Of a stretch of DNA of 64,000 bases, positions 53,261-62,326 are shown in pieces. The notes beneath the pieces are model-generated. The model saw only the letters and a program-made list of their open reading frames with translations. It had not been told where the DNA came from and did not search any database. A program made the position numbers and the translations under genes. Numbering within the stretch: the first letter of the stretch is position 1; the number at the start of each line of letters is the position of its first letter. The DNA comes from Chryseolinea serpens (GTDB taxonomy: Bacteria > Bacteroidota > Bacteroidia > Cytophagales > Cyclobacteriaceae), in assembly GCF_900129725.1 (NCBI RefSeq), contig NZ_FQWQ01000004.1:682001-746000 (forward strand), written 5' to 3'.

Positions 53261-53812
53261 ATGGCGTACAAAAACAAGGTCATCAAGAATCCTTATACCG
53301 GGCAGTCATTTAAGTTCATTCAAACAGCAAAAGACACCAGCGGCGAACTGCTGGAAATGGAAACCACCTACCGGGGTCATTCCAAGGAGCCCGTGGCGCA
53401 CTATCATCCGTCGCAGGACGAGGATTTCAAAGTGTTGCAAGGTGAAGTGACCGTGCGCCTCGACGGTGCGCTGAAAACGTTGCGGACGGGCGACACGCTC
53501 CACATTCCCCGCGGCATGGTGCACGCCATGTGGAACCGTTCCGACCGTGAGGCCATGGTGAACTGGCAGGTGCGCCCCGCCCTGGATACCGAAAATTTAT
53601 TCGAAGTCACCACCGGCCTGGCCATGGATGGTAAGACGAAATCCGACGGCATGCCCGGCATTCTGCAAGTGGCGCTGACCATAAAAAAATATCACCACGT
53701 GTTTCGCATGGCCAGGCCTTCCTACACCGTGCAGAAGATTGTGTTCACATTGCTGTCGCCCATCGCGTATCTGCTGGGTTATAGAGCAACCTATTCCAAG
53801 TATATCGATTGA
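53261..53812 (+). CDS. cupin-domain protein
   Basis: A 183-residue cytoplasmic protein. The first 105 residues are a cupin barrel with both motifs: HYHPSQDEDFKVLQGEVTV (metal-type His, Glu) and GDTLHIPRGMVHAMWN (His). The C-terminal part (IKKYHHVFRMARPSYTVQKI) ends in a hydrophobic segment (IVFTLLSPIAYLLGY) that could be a membrane anchor. Cupins act as dioxygenases, isomerases or sensors; this one cannot be assigned. It follows the M61 gene by 47 bases and may be co-transcribed. The final YRATYSKYID is polar. Confidence 0.82.
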   Translation: MAYKNKVIKNPYTGQSFKFIQTAKDTSGELLEMETTYRGHSKEPVAHYHPSQDEDFKVLQGEVTVRLDGALKTLRTGDTLHIPRGMVHAMWNRSDREAMVNWQVRPALDTENLFEVTTGLAMDGKTKSDGMPGILQVALTIKKYHHVFRMARPSYTVQKIVFTLLSPIAYLLGYRATYSKYID

Positions 53813-54011
53813 TCCATATCTACTGGCCACGCGGGCTCGTGTCGCTCGTCCCGGTTTTGTGATCGCGAAATAAACGCTGCGGTGCGTCGTTTTTGCTTCG
53901 GATTTGACCGCGAATAGCTGAACGGTTCGCCGAAGTTGTCTTGGAAGTGGGGAAGGACTTGGGTATTTTAGGGACCCGACCTTTCGGAGCAGGCCCTTTT
54001 AGCATTTTCCG

Positions 54012-54452
54012 ATGAAACCCGAAAAAACCATTTTCCTGGCGGATGACGATGCGGACGATCGCCTCCTTTTCGAGGAGGCCCTCCGGGAGATCTCTGGCGG
54101 AACGCAGCTCACGATGGCCAATGACGGGGAGCAACTGATGACGATCCTCGAGAATGCCCTACTTCCCGACGTGATCTTCCTCGATTTGAACATGCCCCGC
54201 AAGAATGGGATGGAGTGCTTGCAGGAGCTGAAACAGTCCCCAAAACTTAAACACATCCCCATTGTTATTTTCTCGACGTCAACCCAACCGGAAATGATCG
54301 ACAAGGTATACGAAGGCGGCGCGCACTATTACATTTCCAAACCGAGGAACTTTGGTGTACTGAAAAATATCATCGACCAAATACTCAGTACAAACTGGCG
54401 CTCCTTTCCACAACCTTCCAAGGAAAAATTTATAATCCAATCCCGGCAGTGA
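54012..54452 (+). CDS. single-domain response regulator (Rcp1/CheY-like)
   Basis: A 146-residue receiver domain without an output domain. The acidic cluster is FLADDDADDRLLFEE, the phospho-acceptor Asp sits in PDVIFLDLNMPRKNG near residue 58, the Thr/Ser in VIFSTSTQPEM and the Lys in YISKPRNFG. Such short regulators of the cyanobacterial Rcp1 type pair with PAS-rich kinases; its TGA overlaps the start codon of exactly such a kinase (TGATG at 54450-54454). It would relay phosphate to another protein or feed back on the kinase. Confidence 0.9.
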   Translation: MKPEKTIFLADDDADDRLLFEEALREISGGTQLTMANDGEQLMTILENALLPDVIFLDLNMPRKNGMECLQELKQSPKLKHIPIVIFSTSTQPEMIDKVYEGGAHYYISKPRNFGVLKNIIDQILSTNWRSFPQPSKEKFIIQSRQ

Positions 54453-56881
54453 TGATCATCGAGAGCCCGCATAGCACGGAACAATTCCTTTCGGGAGGCG
54501 GTGAGTTGGGCGAATGCATTCGGTCCACCGACTGGAGCCTGACGCCGCTCGGACCTCCGTCCGGATGGCCACAAAGCTTGCGCACCACGCTGAGCATTAT
54601 TCTCTCGTCGCCGTTTCCCATGTTTCTTTGGTGGGGACCGGATCTCATCCAATTTTACAACGACGCATACCGGCCCAGCCTGGGTACCAACGGAAAACAT
54701 CCCCATGCGGTTGGACAGCGCGGGGTAGAGTGCTGGCCTGAGATTTGGACCACCATCGGCCCGCTCATCGAAAGGGTGATGAAAAATGGTGAGTCGTTTT
54801 ATTTTGAAGATCAACTGATCCCCATCTATCGCAACGGCGGGCTGGAGGACGTGTATTGGACTTTTAGCTATAGTCCGGTTCGTGGCGAATCCGGGACCGT
54901 GGAAGGTGTGCTGGTGGTTTGCAACGAGACCACTGGAAAAGTGCAGAACCTGGAGCATGCAGAAGAAACCAGCCGGCAACTGAGAAGCCTCATCGCCGAG
55001 GCACCCATTTCTACAGCCGTGTTTAGTGGCCCTCAATTCATCATCGAGTTGGCAAACGACGAGTCCCTGAAATTGTGGGGCAAAGACCGCCGCGTGATGG
55101 GCAAGCCTGTGCTGGACGCTATACCAGAATTGAAAGGCCAGCCTTTCCTGGACCTGATGATCGACGTCTACAACACCGGCAAGACGTTTGAAGGCCGGGA
55201 ATCGGTCGCCCGCCTGGAGCGCGACGGAAGTATCCGCGATGTGTATGTGAACTTCATTTTCAAGGCCCTGCGCGACGCGGATGACAAGATCAACGCCATA
55301 CTCGCCATGGGCTATGATGTGACCGAACAGGTGGCCGCCCGCCAACAACTTGCCGACGCCGCCGAACGCCTCACGCTCGCCACGGAGGGCACAAAGATGG
55401 CCACCTGGGACCTCGACCTCAAAACCTTCGACATCATTCACTCGCCACGCCTGGCCCGCGTCTTCGGGCATCCGGAAAGCACGCGCCTAAGCTTCCCTGA
55501 CATGCGCCAGGCCGTTTACCCACGCGACTTGCGTGTGATAGAAAAAGCATTTGATGTTGCCTTGAAGAAGGGCACCTACTACTACGAAGCGCGTGTCGTC
55601 CACCCCGACCAGTCGGTGCACTGGATCCAGACGCGGGGCAAAGTATTCTATAGTGACAATCACATCCCGCTGCGCATGCTGGGCACGATGATGGACATCA
55701 CCGAACGCAAACGCGCCGAACGCGTCATCGAAGAAAGTGAAAAGAAATTCAGGACCCTGGCCGACTCCATGCCCCAATTTATCTGGACCACGGACAGGGC
55801 CGGTAAACTGAATTACTTCAGCCGGTCGGTATACCAATACACCGGCATCATGGATCCCAAACAATTGGCCGAATGCTGGTGGAAGACCATTCACCCCGAA
55901 GACCGCAAGGGCACCCTGAAAGCCTGGCAGGAATCGCAGACCACGGGCACCGATTTCCTATTCGAACACCGCTTCCGTCATCACGAGGGCACCTATCGCT
56001 GGCAGCTAAGCCGCGCCGTGCCCCAACGCGACGTGACGGGAAAAATTGAGATGTGGGTTGGCACCAGCACCGATATTCACGACCGCAAGCTCTTCACCGA
56101 CGAATTGGAGAACAAGGTGCTGCAACGCACCAATGAATTGAACCTGCTCAACCAAAACCTGCTGAAAAGCAACGACGAACTGGCGCAGTTTGCCTATGTG
56201 GCCAGCCACGATTTGCAGGAGCCCCTGCGAAAGATCCAAACCTTCGCCGGTCGCATCCTGGATGTGGAATCAAAAAATCTTTCCGAGCGGGGCCGGGATT
56301 ATTTTCAACGCATGCAGTCGGCTTCCGTCCGCATGCAGCAACTCATTATGGATTTGCTCTCCTTCTCGCGGGCCAACACCAACGAAAAATATTTTGAGGT
56401 GACCGACCTCAACGTGATCCTTCAGCTTGTGAAAGAGCAATTGAAGGACACCATCGATCAGAAGCAAGCCGTGATCCTGTCCAGCACGTTGCCGGTGTTG
56501 AACATCATCAGCTTCCAGTTCGAACAATTGTTTACCAACCTGATCGCCAACGCACTGAAATTTTCCAAGACGGATGTGCCGCCGCTGATCGCCATCCACG
56601 CCGACAAGGTGGGGCGCGATCACGTGCATCACAAGGATGCGGAAGACATCCTTTATCACCGGATCATGATCACCGACAACGGCATCGGCTTCGAGCCGCA
56701 GTTCAACGAGCGCATCTTCCAGGTGTTCCAGCGCCTTCACGGCAAAGACGAATATCCAGGTACCGGCATCGGATTGGCCATCTGTAAGAAAATTATAGAG
56801 AACCACCAGGGCTTCATCGAAGCCTCCGGACAATTGAACAAGGGCGCGGTGTTTACGGTCTATGTTCCCGCCAGAAACTGA
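54452..56881 (+). CDS. multi-PAS sensor histidine kinase
   Basis: An 809-residue soluble hybrid of PAS domains and kinase. It opens with the common Bacteroidota PAS start STDWSLTPLGPPSGWP and the segment MFLWWGPDLIQFYNDAYRP; at least three more PAS/PAC units follow (AFSGPQF-like, ATEGTKMATWDLDLKTFD, FRTLADSMPQFIWTTDRAG). A short coiled coil leads to the H-box AYVASHDLQEPLRKIQTFAG (His 586). The ATPase part has an N-box (ANALKFSKT), a G1-box (DNGIGFEPQF) and a G2-box (GTGIGLAIC). No membrane helix, so it senses inside the cell. The upstream GTG at 54449 is a possible alternative start. Coupled to the receiver gene. Confidence 0.92.
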   Translation: MIIESPHSTEQFLSGGGELGECIRSTDWSLTPLGPPSGWPQSLRTTLSIILSSPFPMFLWWGPDLIQFYNDAYRPSLGTNGKHPHAVGQRGVECWPEIWTTIGPLIERVMKNGESFYFEDQLIPIYRNGGLEDVYWTFSYSPVRGESGTVEGVLVVCNETTGKVQNLEHAEETSRQLRSLIAEAPISTAVFSGPQFIIELANDESLKLWGKDRRVMGKPVLDAIPELKGQPFLDLMIDVYNTGKTFEGRESVARLERDGSIRDVYVNFIFKALRDADDKINAILAMGYDVTEQVAARQQLADAAERLTLATEGTKMATWDLDLKTFDIIHSPRLARVFGHPESTRLSFPDMRQAVYPRDLRVIEKAFDVALKKGTYYYEARVVHPDQSVHWIQTRGKVFYSDNHIPLRMLGTMMDITERKRAERVIEESEKKFRTLADSMPQFIWTTDRAGKLNYFSRSVYQYTGIMDPKQLAECWWKTIHPEDRKGTLKAWQESQTTGTDFLFEHRFRHHEGTYRWQLSRAVPQRDVTGKIEMWVGTSTDIHDRKLFTDELENKVLQRTNELNLLNQNLLKSNDELAQFAYVASHDLQEPLRKIQTFAGRILDVESKNLSERGRDYFQRMQSASVRMQQLIMDLLSFSRANTNEKYFEVTDLNVILQLVKEQLKDTIDQKQAVILSSTLPVLNIISFQFEQLFTNLIANALKFSKTDVPPLIAIHADKVGRDHVHHKDAEDILYHRIMITDNGIGFEPQFNERIFQVFQRLHGKDEYPGTGIGLAICKKIIENHQGFIEASGQLNKGAVFTVYVPARN

Positions 56882-56911
56882 TCAGCCTTTTTTTATTTCA
56901 TAAACCGACCA

Positions 56912-58081
56912 TTATTTGGTGTCGAGGCGAATGAATTTTCCTTCGCTGATCTTGCCATCCTTCACCGTATAAAGCGTAAAGCCCGACGGCAATTTTATAG
57001 TGCCTTCTTCCGAAGGCCCGACGATGGCGGCGGTTTGTTCATAACGTGTGGGCTGGTTGTAGGATTCGAACGTGAATACCTGGCGAAAATGAAAATGGCC
57101 GGCCAGCGAAAGCGGGTAGGGGCGCTGGTTCAGGATGGCCACTAACTCCTGCGCGTTGGAGACAACGTGGCGATAGTGAAGTATGCCGTGCTGGCGCTCC
57201 AATGACCGGCCCGGACCGGTCTCTTCAAAATTGGAGAGACTAAGCCCACCCGAGAAGAATGGCATGTGCGCAAACGTGACCACCGGTTGGGTGGGAGGGA
57301 TCGCGGCCAGATCGTTTTTGAGCCACGCCACTTGCGTGGAATCCACATGGCCGTAGTACCACAAGTCTTCATAGTCGATATCGTCCAGGGCCACAAAGTG
57401 GATCCCGCCATAATTGAAGCTGTAGTAGTTGGGGCCAAAGTAGTGATGGAACATTTTTTTGCCATACAAGGGGTTGTTTTTTCCTACCAGCGACAAATGG
57501 CGTTCGATCCCAAAGTTGTCGTGGTTGCCGGCGGCGCTCCACACGGGCATGGAGAATTTATGCGTCTCGCTGAGGTAGAGATCATACAATGCGGTCACTT
57601 CCTTTTCGGGAACTCTCAACGCATCGCGAATGAGATCGCCCGTCACCAACACAAACGCCGGCTTCAGAGAATCGGCCATGGCGCGCAGGCGTTGGGTTCG
57701 GGGAAGGCTCGTTTCGCTGATGTGGGTGTCGGAAGCATGCAGGAAGGAGAAGGAAGTGACGGTCGCGGTTTTGAGGAGGGCGAAGTTCAACTCACCCCCG
57801 GTTTCGGGGATCTTTTGCCAATAGGTTGCCGCAGCTTTATACCCGTCGGGTAAGCAGATCATGATCAAACCATAGCCCTCCACATCGTCGATCGTATAAT
57901 GACCGGTGGCATCCGTTTGAACAACCTGCACCTGGTCCGACACGGCCACACCCCGGAGGCCGGTTTCGTCTTTGTCCTTCTGGCCATTGTTGTTTTTATC
58001 GGCAAACACAAATCCCGACACGGCCTTGGCATGGAGCGTATGGGAAAGCGCGATGAAGAGCAGGAATAGAAAGGGTCTCAT
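56912..58081 (-). CDS. secreted calcineurin-like phosphoesterase with SdrD-like N-terminus
   Basis: A 389-residue protein with a signal peptide (MRPFLFLLFIALSHTLHA). A small beta domain follows, resembling SdrD B-type/carboxypeptidase-like folds (VFADKNNNGQKDKDETGL). The phosphoesterase domain then has all motifs: FLHASDTHISE, LVTGDLIRD, SAAGNHDNFG, TFAHMPFF and LAGHFHFRQ. The C-terminal 70 residues (KLPSGFTLYTVKDGKISEGKF) form the extra domain often seen in the calcineurin C-terminal family. It is secreted or periplasmic and could hydrolyse phosphate esters from nucleotides or phospholipids. Start ATG 58081. It is the second metallophosphoesterase of this window. Confidence 0.88.
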   Translation of the reverse strand: MRPFLFLLFIALSHTLHAKAVSGFVFADKNNNGQKDKDETGLRGVAVSDQVQVVQTDATGHYTIDDVEGYGLIMICLPDGYKAAATYWQKIPETGGELNFALLKTATVTSFSFLHASDTHISETSLPRTQRLRAMADSLKPAFVLVTGDLIRDALRVPEKEVTALYDLYLSETHKFSMPVWSAAGNHDNFGIERHLSLVGKNNPLYGKKMFHHYFGPNYYSFNYGGIHFVALDDIDYEDLWYYGHVDSTQVAWLKNDLAAIPPTQPVVTFAHMPFFSGGLSLSNFEETGPGRSLERQHGILHYRHVVSNAQELVAILNQRPYPLSLAGHFHFRQVFTFESYNQPTRYEQTAAIVGPSEEGTIKLPSGFTLYTVKDGKISEGKFIRLDTK

Positions 58082-58205
58082 ACGATTTTGATTTTAAGAA
58101 ATGAAGATGAGCATAATGCGGGATATTAGCAATCGACCGGCGACAAGCGCCTGGACGGTCAGCGCCGAAACGTAACGAAAAGGTAATTTCGATTTTTGTT
58201 TTGAA

Positions 58206-58748
58206 ATGGTTAACTTCATCACCCAGTTTATGAGCAAAGCCGAAACCAAAGACCTGTCGAAATTTCTAAAGCCGTTCCCCAGCGGTGTCCAGGAAACAGT
58301 TTGGTTTCTCCGGGACTTTGTGTGGGATCTTTACCCGCAAACCAACGAACTCATTTACGACAATTACAACGCCGTTGCTTTCGGTTGGTCGCCCACGGAC
58401 CGGGTGGGGCACACGTTCTGTTCCATCGCTGTTGGCCGCACCAGCATGAACGTTCACTTCGGTTTTTATTGGGGCTCCGAAATTGCCGACCCCGAAAAAC
58501 GCTTGATCGGTGAAGGCAATCAATACCGTTATATTCTGGTGAAGGACCCGGCAGAATTCCCCAAAGCCTATATGAAAAAGCTATTGACGGAGGCCTATGC
58601 CAATTCACTCGCCAAGGTAAAAGATAAAAAACAAATTATGGAGGGCCTGACCATCACCAAGTCCGTCTCCGAAAAAAAACGAACAACCAAAGCCAAGCCC
58701 GTTAAGAAGACCGCAAAAAAGAAAGTGGCTGCAAAAAAGAAAAAGTAG
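58206..58748 (+). CDS. DUF1801 protein with Lys/Ala-rich tail
   Basis: A 180-residue protein: residues 10-135 are a DUF1801 domain (LKPFPSGVQETVWFLRDFVW, FYWGSEIADPEKRLIGEGNQ), and the last 30 are a Lys-rich, low-complexity tail (KAKPVKKTAKKKVAAKKKK). The tail resembles histone H1-like or nucleic-acid-binding extensions and is comparable in kind with Ku's tail (inference). The ATG at 58206 is taken; an ATG at 58230 would remove eight residues. It is unlike the first DUF1801 gene at 50767, which lacks the tail. Function unknown. Confidence 0.8.
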   Translation: MVNFITQFMSKAETKDLSKFLKPFPSGVQETVWFLRDFVWDLYPQTNELIYDNYNAVAFGWSPTDRVGHTFCSIAVGRTSMNVHFGFYWGSEIADPEKRLIGEGNQYRYILVKDPAEFPKAYMKKLLTEAYANSLAKVKDKKQIMEGLTITKSVSEKKRTTKAKPVKKTAKKKVAAKKKK

Positions 58749-59010
58749 TCTGTGATCATGAGTTCGGCCTGGCGTCGGCAAGGCGATAGCCACCGGGTCA
58801 CCCCACAAGGTTCACGTTAGAGAGTATTCGAAGTTTCCATTCTTTGTGGAGATATTTTGTAAAAAGAGAAGATAAAGGATGTGTCAAATGAAGTGATAGA
58901 CCACTGCAAATTACCTCACCGGTCAGCCTTTTGACCAATGCCGTTTGTCGAACCCGTAAAAAAAACGACATGTTGTAAAATTAAATTCAAATAAATCCTC
59001 AAACCAATCC

Positions 59011-62000
59011 ATGAAAATTAAAATCCTCTTACTATGGGTGCTCCTCGTGAGCACAGCTGTACATCTTCACGGTCAAAGTACCGCGAATCAAACGATCCGC
59101 ACATTGCCAAACGGGCTTCGGTATTGGGAATATCTCCCACCAACCTATTCCCCGACAGGACGGAAAATCCCCGTGGTGATCTTTCTGCACGGCCTGCAGG
59201 AGCGGGGCAATACGGATGCCGACATGAGCAAAATCATAAATGTAAACAATACGCCACCCAACTATGTGGAGGATGGTGAAGATTTTGAATTTGTACTGAT
59301 CTCCCCTCAACTCCCGACAAGCCAACCGGGTTGGAATAATAAAAATCACATCAACCCCGTCGTCGACTACGTTTTGCAAAACTACAACGTAGATCCCGAC
59401 CAGCTTTATCTCACCGGATTGAGCCTCGGCGGCGGTGGCGTGTGGGGCTATGCGCAAGACCCGGTATATGGCCAGAAGGTCCGGGGCATCGTGCCCGTGT
59501 GTGGTCATCAAAACGATCAGAACAAGGCGTGCAACATCGCCAACAATGGCATCCGCGTTTGGGCCTTTCACGGCGAGGACGATACCACCGTGAGCAAACT
59601 CAAAACCATCAACATGGTAAACGCGATCAACGCCTGTATCCCGGCACCCAATCCACTGGCCATCAAAACCATTTATCCAGGGGTTAATCACAACGCATGG
59701 GATAATGCCTACCGGACCGATCATGCACTCCACAATCCGAATGTGTATGAATGGATGATGCAAACGTTCAACCTGCCCGTTGCCAATGCGGGCGCCGACC
59801 GGAGCATCACCCTTCCTAAGGACAGCGTAATACTAACGGGGAGCGGCACATCTTCCAACAGCACCATCACGGGTTACGCATGGCAACAAGTATCGGGCCC
59901 CACCTGCACGTTAAGCGGAATCACGACCAACGCACTCTCGGTATCGGGCATGACGCAAGGTACCTATGTGTTTAGCCTCGTGGTGACGGACGCTGCCAGC
60001 AACGCATCGCCCCCCGACCAGGTGACCATCACGGTTTCAGGAACCAATGTGCCCCCGGTAGCCAATGCCGGCGGCGATGTGACCATCACCCTTCCGCATT
60101 TGCCCGTAACCTTCAACGGTTCCGGTTCTGACAGCGATGGATTGATCTCCACTTATTTATGGACCAAACAGAGCGGAGGCACGTGTACCTTATCAGGAAC
60201 AGCCACGGCGACACTATCGGTAAGCAATTTCTCGGCAGGGACCTATGTGTTCCGGCTGACCGTAACGGATAACAACAGTGCCTCAGCCTACGACGAAGTG
60301 ACCCTCATTGTCAATCCCGAGCCGGTCGGCGCGGCAACCAGCTGGAATGCCTATGATATTGTGATGCAGTCAACCCAGGCGCATCAAGGCCTGGTGAACA
60401 GTACCGACAACAGCATTCAAGCCACCGTTTCTTTCTTTCAGTCCACGAACGACGGAGGCGTAAAAAAGAACGCCCTGCTCACCAACTATAATGCAGGACC
60501 GCATCCCAACGCCAACAGTTTTGTCACCACCTACTGGGCCCTTGGAGTGGGCAATGTCTATCCTTATGCGGGCAAGAGCACCGTGGGAAGAGGAAGCGAG
60601 ACCGGCGAAGGCAATGTTCCTTCACCCACAGGAGTGTTCGATCTGCAACTGCATCCACCGAACTCCGCCAAACTCATTGTGTCGGCATTCGTCGTTCCGG
60701 TAGCGGGCGAATACACACTCAGCAACCTGGCGGTGCGACGCGTCTCTTCGGCCTCGGGAACAACCCGGCTGAAAGTATTCGATAGTGATCAGTTGCCGGT
60801 GGCCGATCTTCAAGCGACCAACAACCAGGATTGGGTACAAAACACGAACACGCTCGCACTGGGAACCCTGAGCATTGGCGACAGCATTTACTTTGCGGTT
60901 GACCGGGAAGGAAATTATGCCTCCGATTTCACCGAAGTCATGTGGACCGTCAACCGGCTCATCCCCAATACCCCTCCCGTTGCGAATGCCGGTACTGACT
61001 TCGCCACGCCGCAGCACAGCTTCAACTTATCCGGCTCGGGAACCGATAACGACGGTCTCATCGCCACGTACGCGTGGACACAACAAAACGGCCCCACGGC
61101 AACGATCACTAACGCCACCACGCAGACGCCGACCGTGAGTGTTTCTTCGGAAGGAGAGTACGTATTCCGCCTCACCGTGACCGACGATGACGGCGCCACC
61201 GCCATCGACGAGGTAACCGTCGTGGTGACCGCTCCCGTAGAGATCAGCTGGAATTCCTATGACATCGTCATGCAATCCACGCAGGCGCAACAAGGCAAGG
61301 TCAACAGCACCGACAACAGCCTGCAGGCAACGATAGCGTTCTTCCAATCCACTAACGACGGTGGTGTCCGGAAAAGCGCGTTGCTTCCCGTGTACAATCC
61401 CGGGGCGCATCCAAATGCCAATAGTTTTGTCACCACCTATTGGGCGAACAACACCGGCAACGTATATCCCTACGCAGGCAAAAGCACCGTGGGCAGAGGC
61501 AGTGAGACCGGCGAAGGCAACGTGCCTTCACCCACCGGTGTGTTCGACCTGCAATTGCATCCACCGAATTCATCCAAGCTGATGGTGGCCGCATTCGTCG
61601 TACCCGCCGCGGGTGAGTATACGGTCAGCAGTGCTGCCGTAAGAAGAGTGTCATCTTCTTCGGGCACCCAGAGACTCAAAATTTTTAACAACCTCCAGTC
61701 CATCCTCCTGGATCTCCAGGCCACCAACAACCAGGACTGGGTGCAAAGCTCGACCCCGCTGTCGCTGGGAGTTTTAACCGTTGGCGACAGCATTTATTTC
61801 GCGGTCGACCGCGATGGAAACTATGCGTCTGATTTTACGGAAGTAGCCTGGAGCATCGCCATGATCCCACCCTCGAGCCAGGCGCGCATGGCGCCTAGAC
61901 AAACTCTCGCGCAGACCGCCCCAGAGCAACCCGCGGCCCCAGAGGAAACGCCGATTGGTTTCTATCCCAACCCCGTGAAGAATGCGATCTCGTTCCAAGG

Positions 62001-62184
62001 CATCACTGGCGAGACCCATGTCACCTTTTATAGCGCCATGGGCGCCCTGTTGCAACAAACCAAAATAGATCAAGCTCACAGCACGCTTGACATCAATGCA
62101 ACAACATTCTCACCGGGGCTGTACATCATGATCCTGAAAAATCCAGGTGTGCAGAAACAATTCAAGTTCCTCGTAGAACCTTAA
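59011..62184 (+). CDS. secreted esterase-PKD protein with a duplicated module and T9SS sorting domain
   Basis: A 1057-residue secreted protein. Signal peptide (MKIKILLLWVLLVSTAVHLHG), then an alpha/beta hydrolase domain (about 20-250): PVVIFLHGLQERGNTDADM, nucleophile elbow TGLSLGGGGVWGYA (Ser), the acid in FHGEDDTTV and His in GVNHNAW, resembling feruloyl-type or phospholipase-type esterases. Two PKD-like units follow (VANAGADRSITLPK), then module 1 (444-648), another PKD-like unit, module 2 (746-951, about four-fifths identical to module 1), and a C-terminal sorting domain (FYPNPVKNAISFQGI through FKFLVEP). Secreted through T9SS and perhaps surface-bound, it probably acts on polysaccharides. 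Start ATG at 59011. Confidence 0.9.
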   Translation: MKIKILLLWVLLVSTAVHLHGQSTANQTIRTLPNGLRYWEYLPPTYSPTGRKIPVVIFLHGLQERGNTDADMSKIINVNNTPPNYVEDGEDFEFVLISPQLPTSQPGWNNKNHINPVVDYVLQNYNVDPDQLYLTGLSLGGGGVWGYAQDPVYGQKVRGIVPVCGHQNDQNKACNIANNGIRVWAFHGEDDTTVSKLKTINMVNAINACIPAPNPLAIKTIYPGVNHNAWDNAYRTDHALHNPNVYEWMMQTFNLPVANAGADRSITLPKDSVILTGSGTSSNSTITGYAWQQVSGPTCTLSGITTNALSVSGMTQGTYVFSLVVTDAASNASPPDQVTITVSGTNVPPVANAGGDVTITLPHLPVTFNGSGSDSDGLISTYLWTKQSGGTCTLSGTATATLSVSNFSAGTYVFRLTVTDNNSASAYDEVTLIVNPEPVGAATSWNAYDIVMQSTQAHQGLVNSTDNSIQATVSFFQSTNDGGVKKNALLTNYNAGPHPNANSFVTTYWALGVGNVYPYAGKSTVGRGSETGEGNVPSPTGVFDLQLHPPNSAKLIVSAFVVPVAGEYTLSNLAVRRVSSASGTTRLKVFDSDQLPVADLQATNNQDWVQNTNTLALGTLSIGDSIYFAVDREGNYASDFTEVMWTVNRLIPNTPPVANAGTDFATPQHSFNLSGSGTDNDGLIATYAWTQQNGPTATITNATTQTPTVSVSSEGEYVFRLTVTDDDGATAIDEVTVVVTAPVEISWNSYDIVMQSTQAQQGKVNSTDNSLQATIAFFQSTNDGGVRKSALLPVYNPGAHPNANSFVTTYWANNTGNVYPYAGKSTVGRGSETGEGNVPSPTGVFDLQLHPPNSSKLMVAAFVVPAAGEYTVSSAAVRRVSSSSGTQRLKIFNNLQSILLDLQATNNQDWVQSSTPLSLGVLTVGDSIYFAVDRDGNYASDFTEVAWSIAMIPPSSQARMAPRQTLAQTAPEQPAAPEETPIGFYPNPVKNAISFQGITGETHVTFYSAMGALLQQTKIDQAHSTLDINATTFSPGLYIMILKNPGVQKQFKFLVEP
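60340..61860 (+). repeat. intragenic duplication of a 205-residue module
   Basis: The segment from 60340 to about 60957 recurs from 61246 to about 61860, 906 bases further on. Amino-acid identity is roughly four in five by eye, with long identical runs such as GNVYPYAGKSTVGRGSETGE. The stretch between is a PKD-like unit. The duplication lies within one gene. Confidence 0.85.
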
Positions 62185-62203
62185 ACACAAAATCAGGAGC
62201 AAT

Positions 62204-62244
62204 AAAAAATGGAAGGGCGCACAAAGCTCCCTTCCATTTTTTTT
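62204..62244 (+). terminator. intrinsic terminator of the esterase-PKD gene
   Basis: AAAAAATGGAAGGG (62204-62217) pairs with CCCTTCCATTTTTT (62229-62242) around an 11-base loop, with more T after. It lies 20 bases beyond the stop and could serve the plus-strand gene. Confidence 0.88.
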
Positions 62245-62272
62245 GTGCCTCATACGGATCAGAAATCAAATC

Positions 62273-62298
62273 AAAAAAAAGCCGCCCCGAAGGGCGGC
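62273..62298 (-). terminator. intrinsic terminator of pckA
   Basis: On the minus strand GCCGCCC, loop TTCG, GGGCGGC and a run of eight T follow each other. The plus-strand letters are the A-run 62273-62280 and the arms 62281-62287 and 62292-62298. It lies about 28 bases after the pckA stop. Confidence 0.92.
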
Positions 62299-62326
62299 TT
62301 TCCAACTACAGCCATCGGTAAGAAAG

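Noticed and set aside
53820-54134. 104-codon minus-strand frame before the response regulator
   Set aside because: Overlaps the receiver gene; basic, low-quality translation.
54329-55471. 380-codon minus-strand frame opposite the PAS kinase
   Set aside because: No domain is visible, and it overlaps both the receiver and the kinase genes that are well supported.
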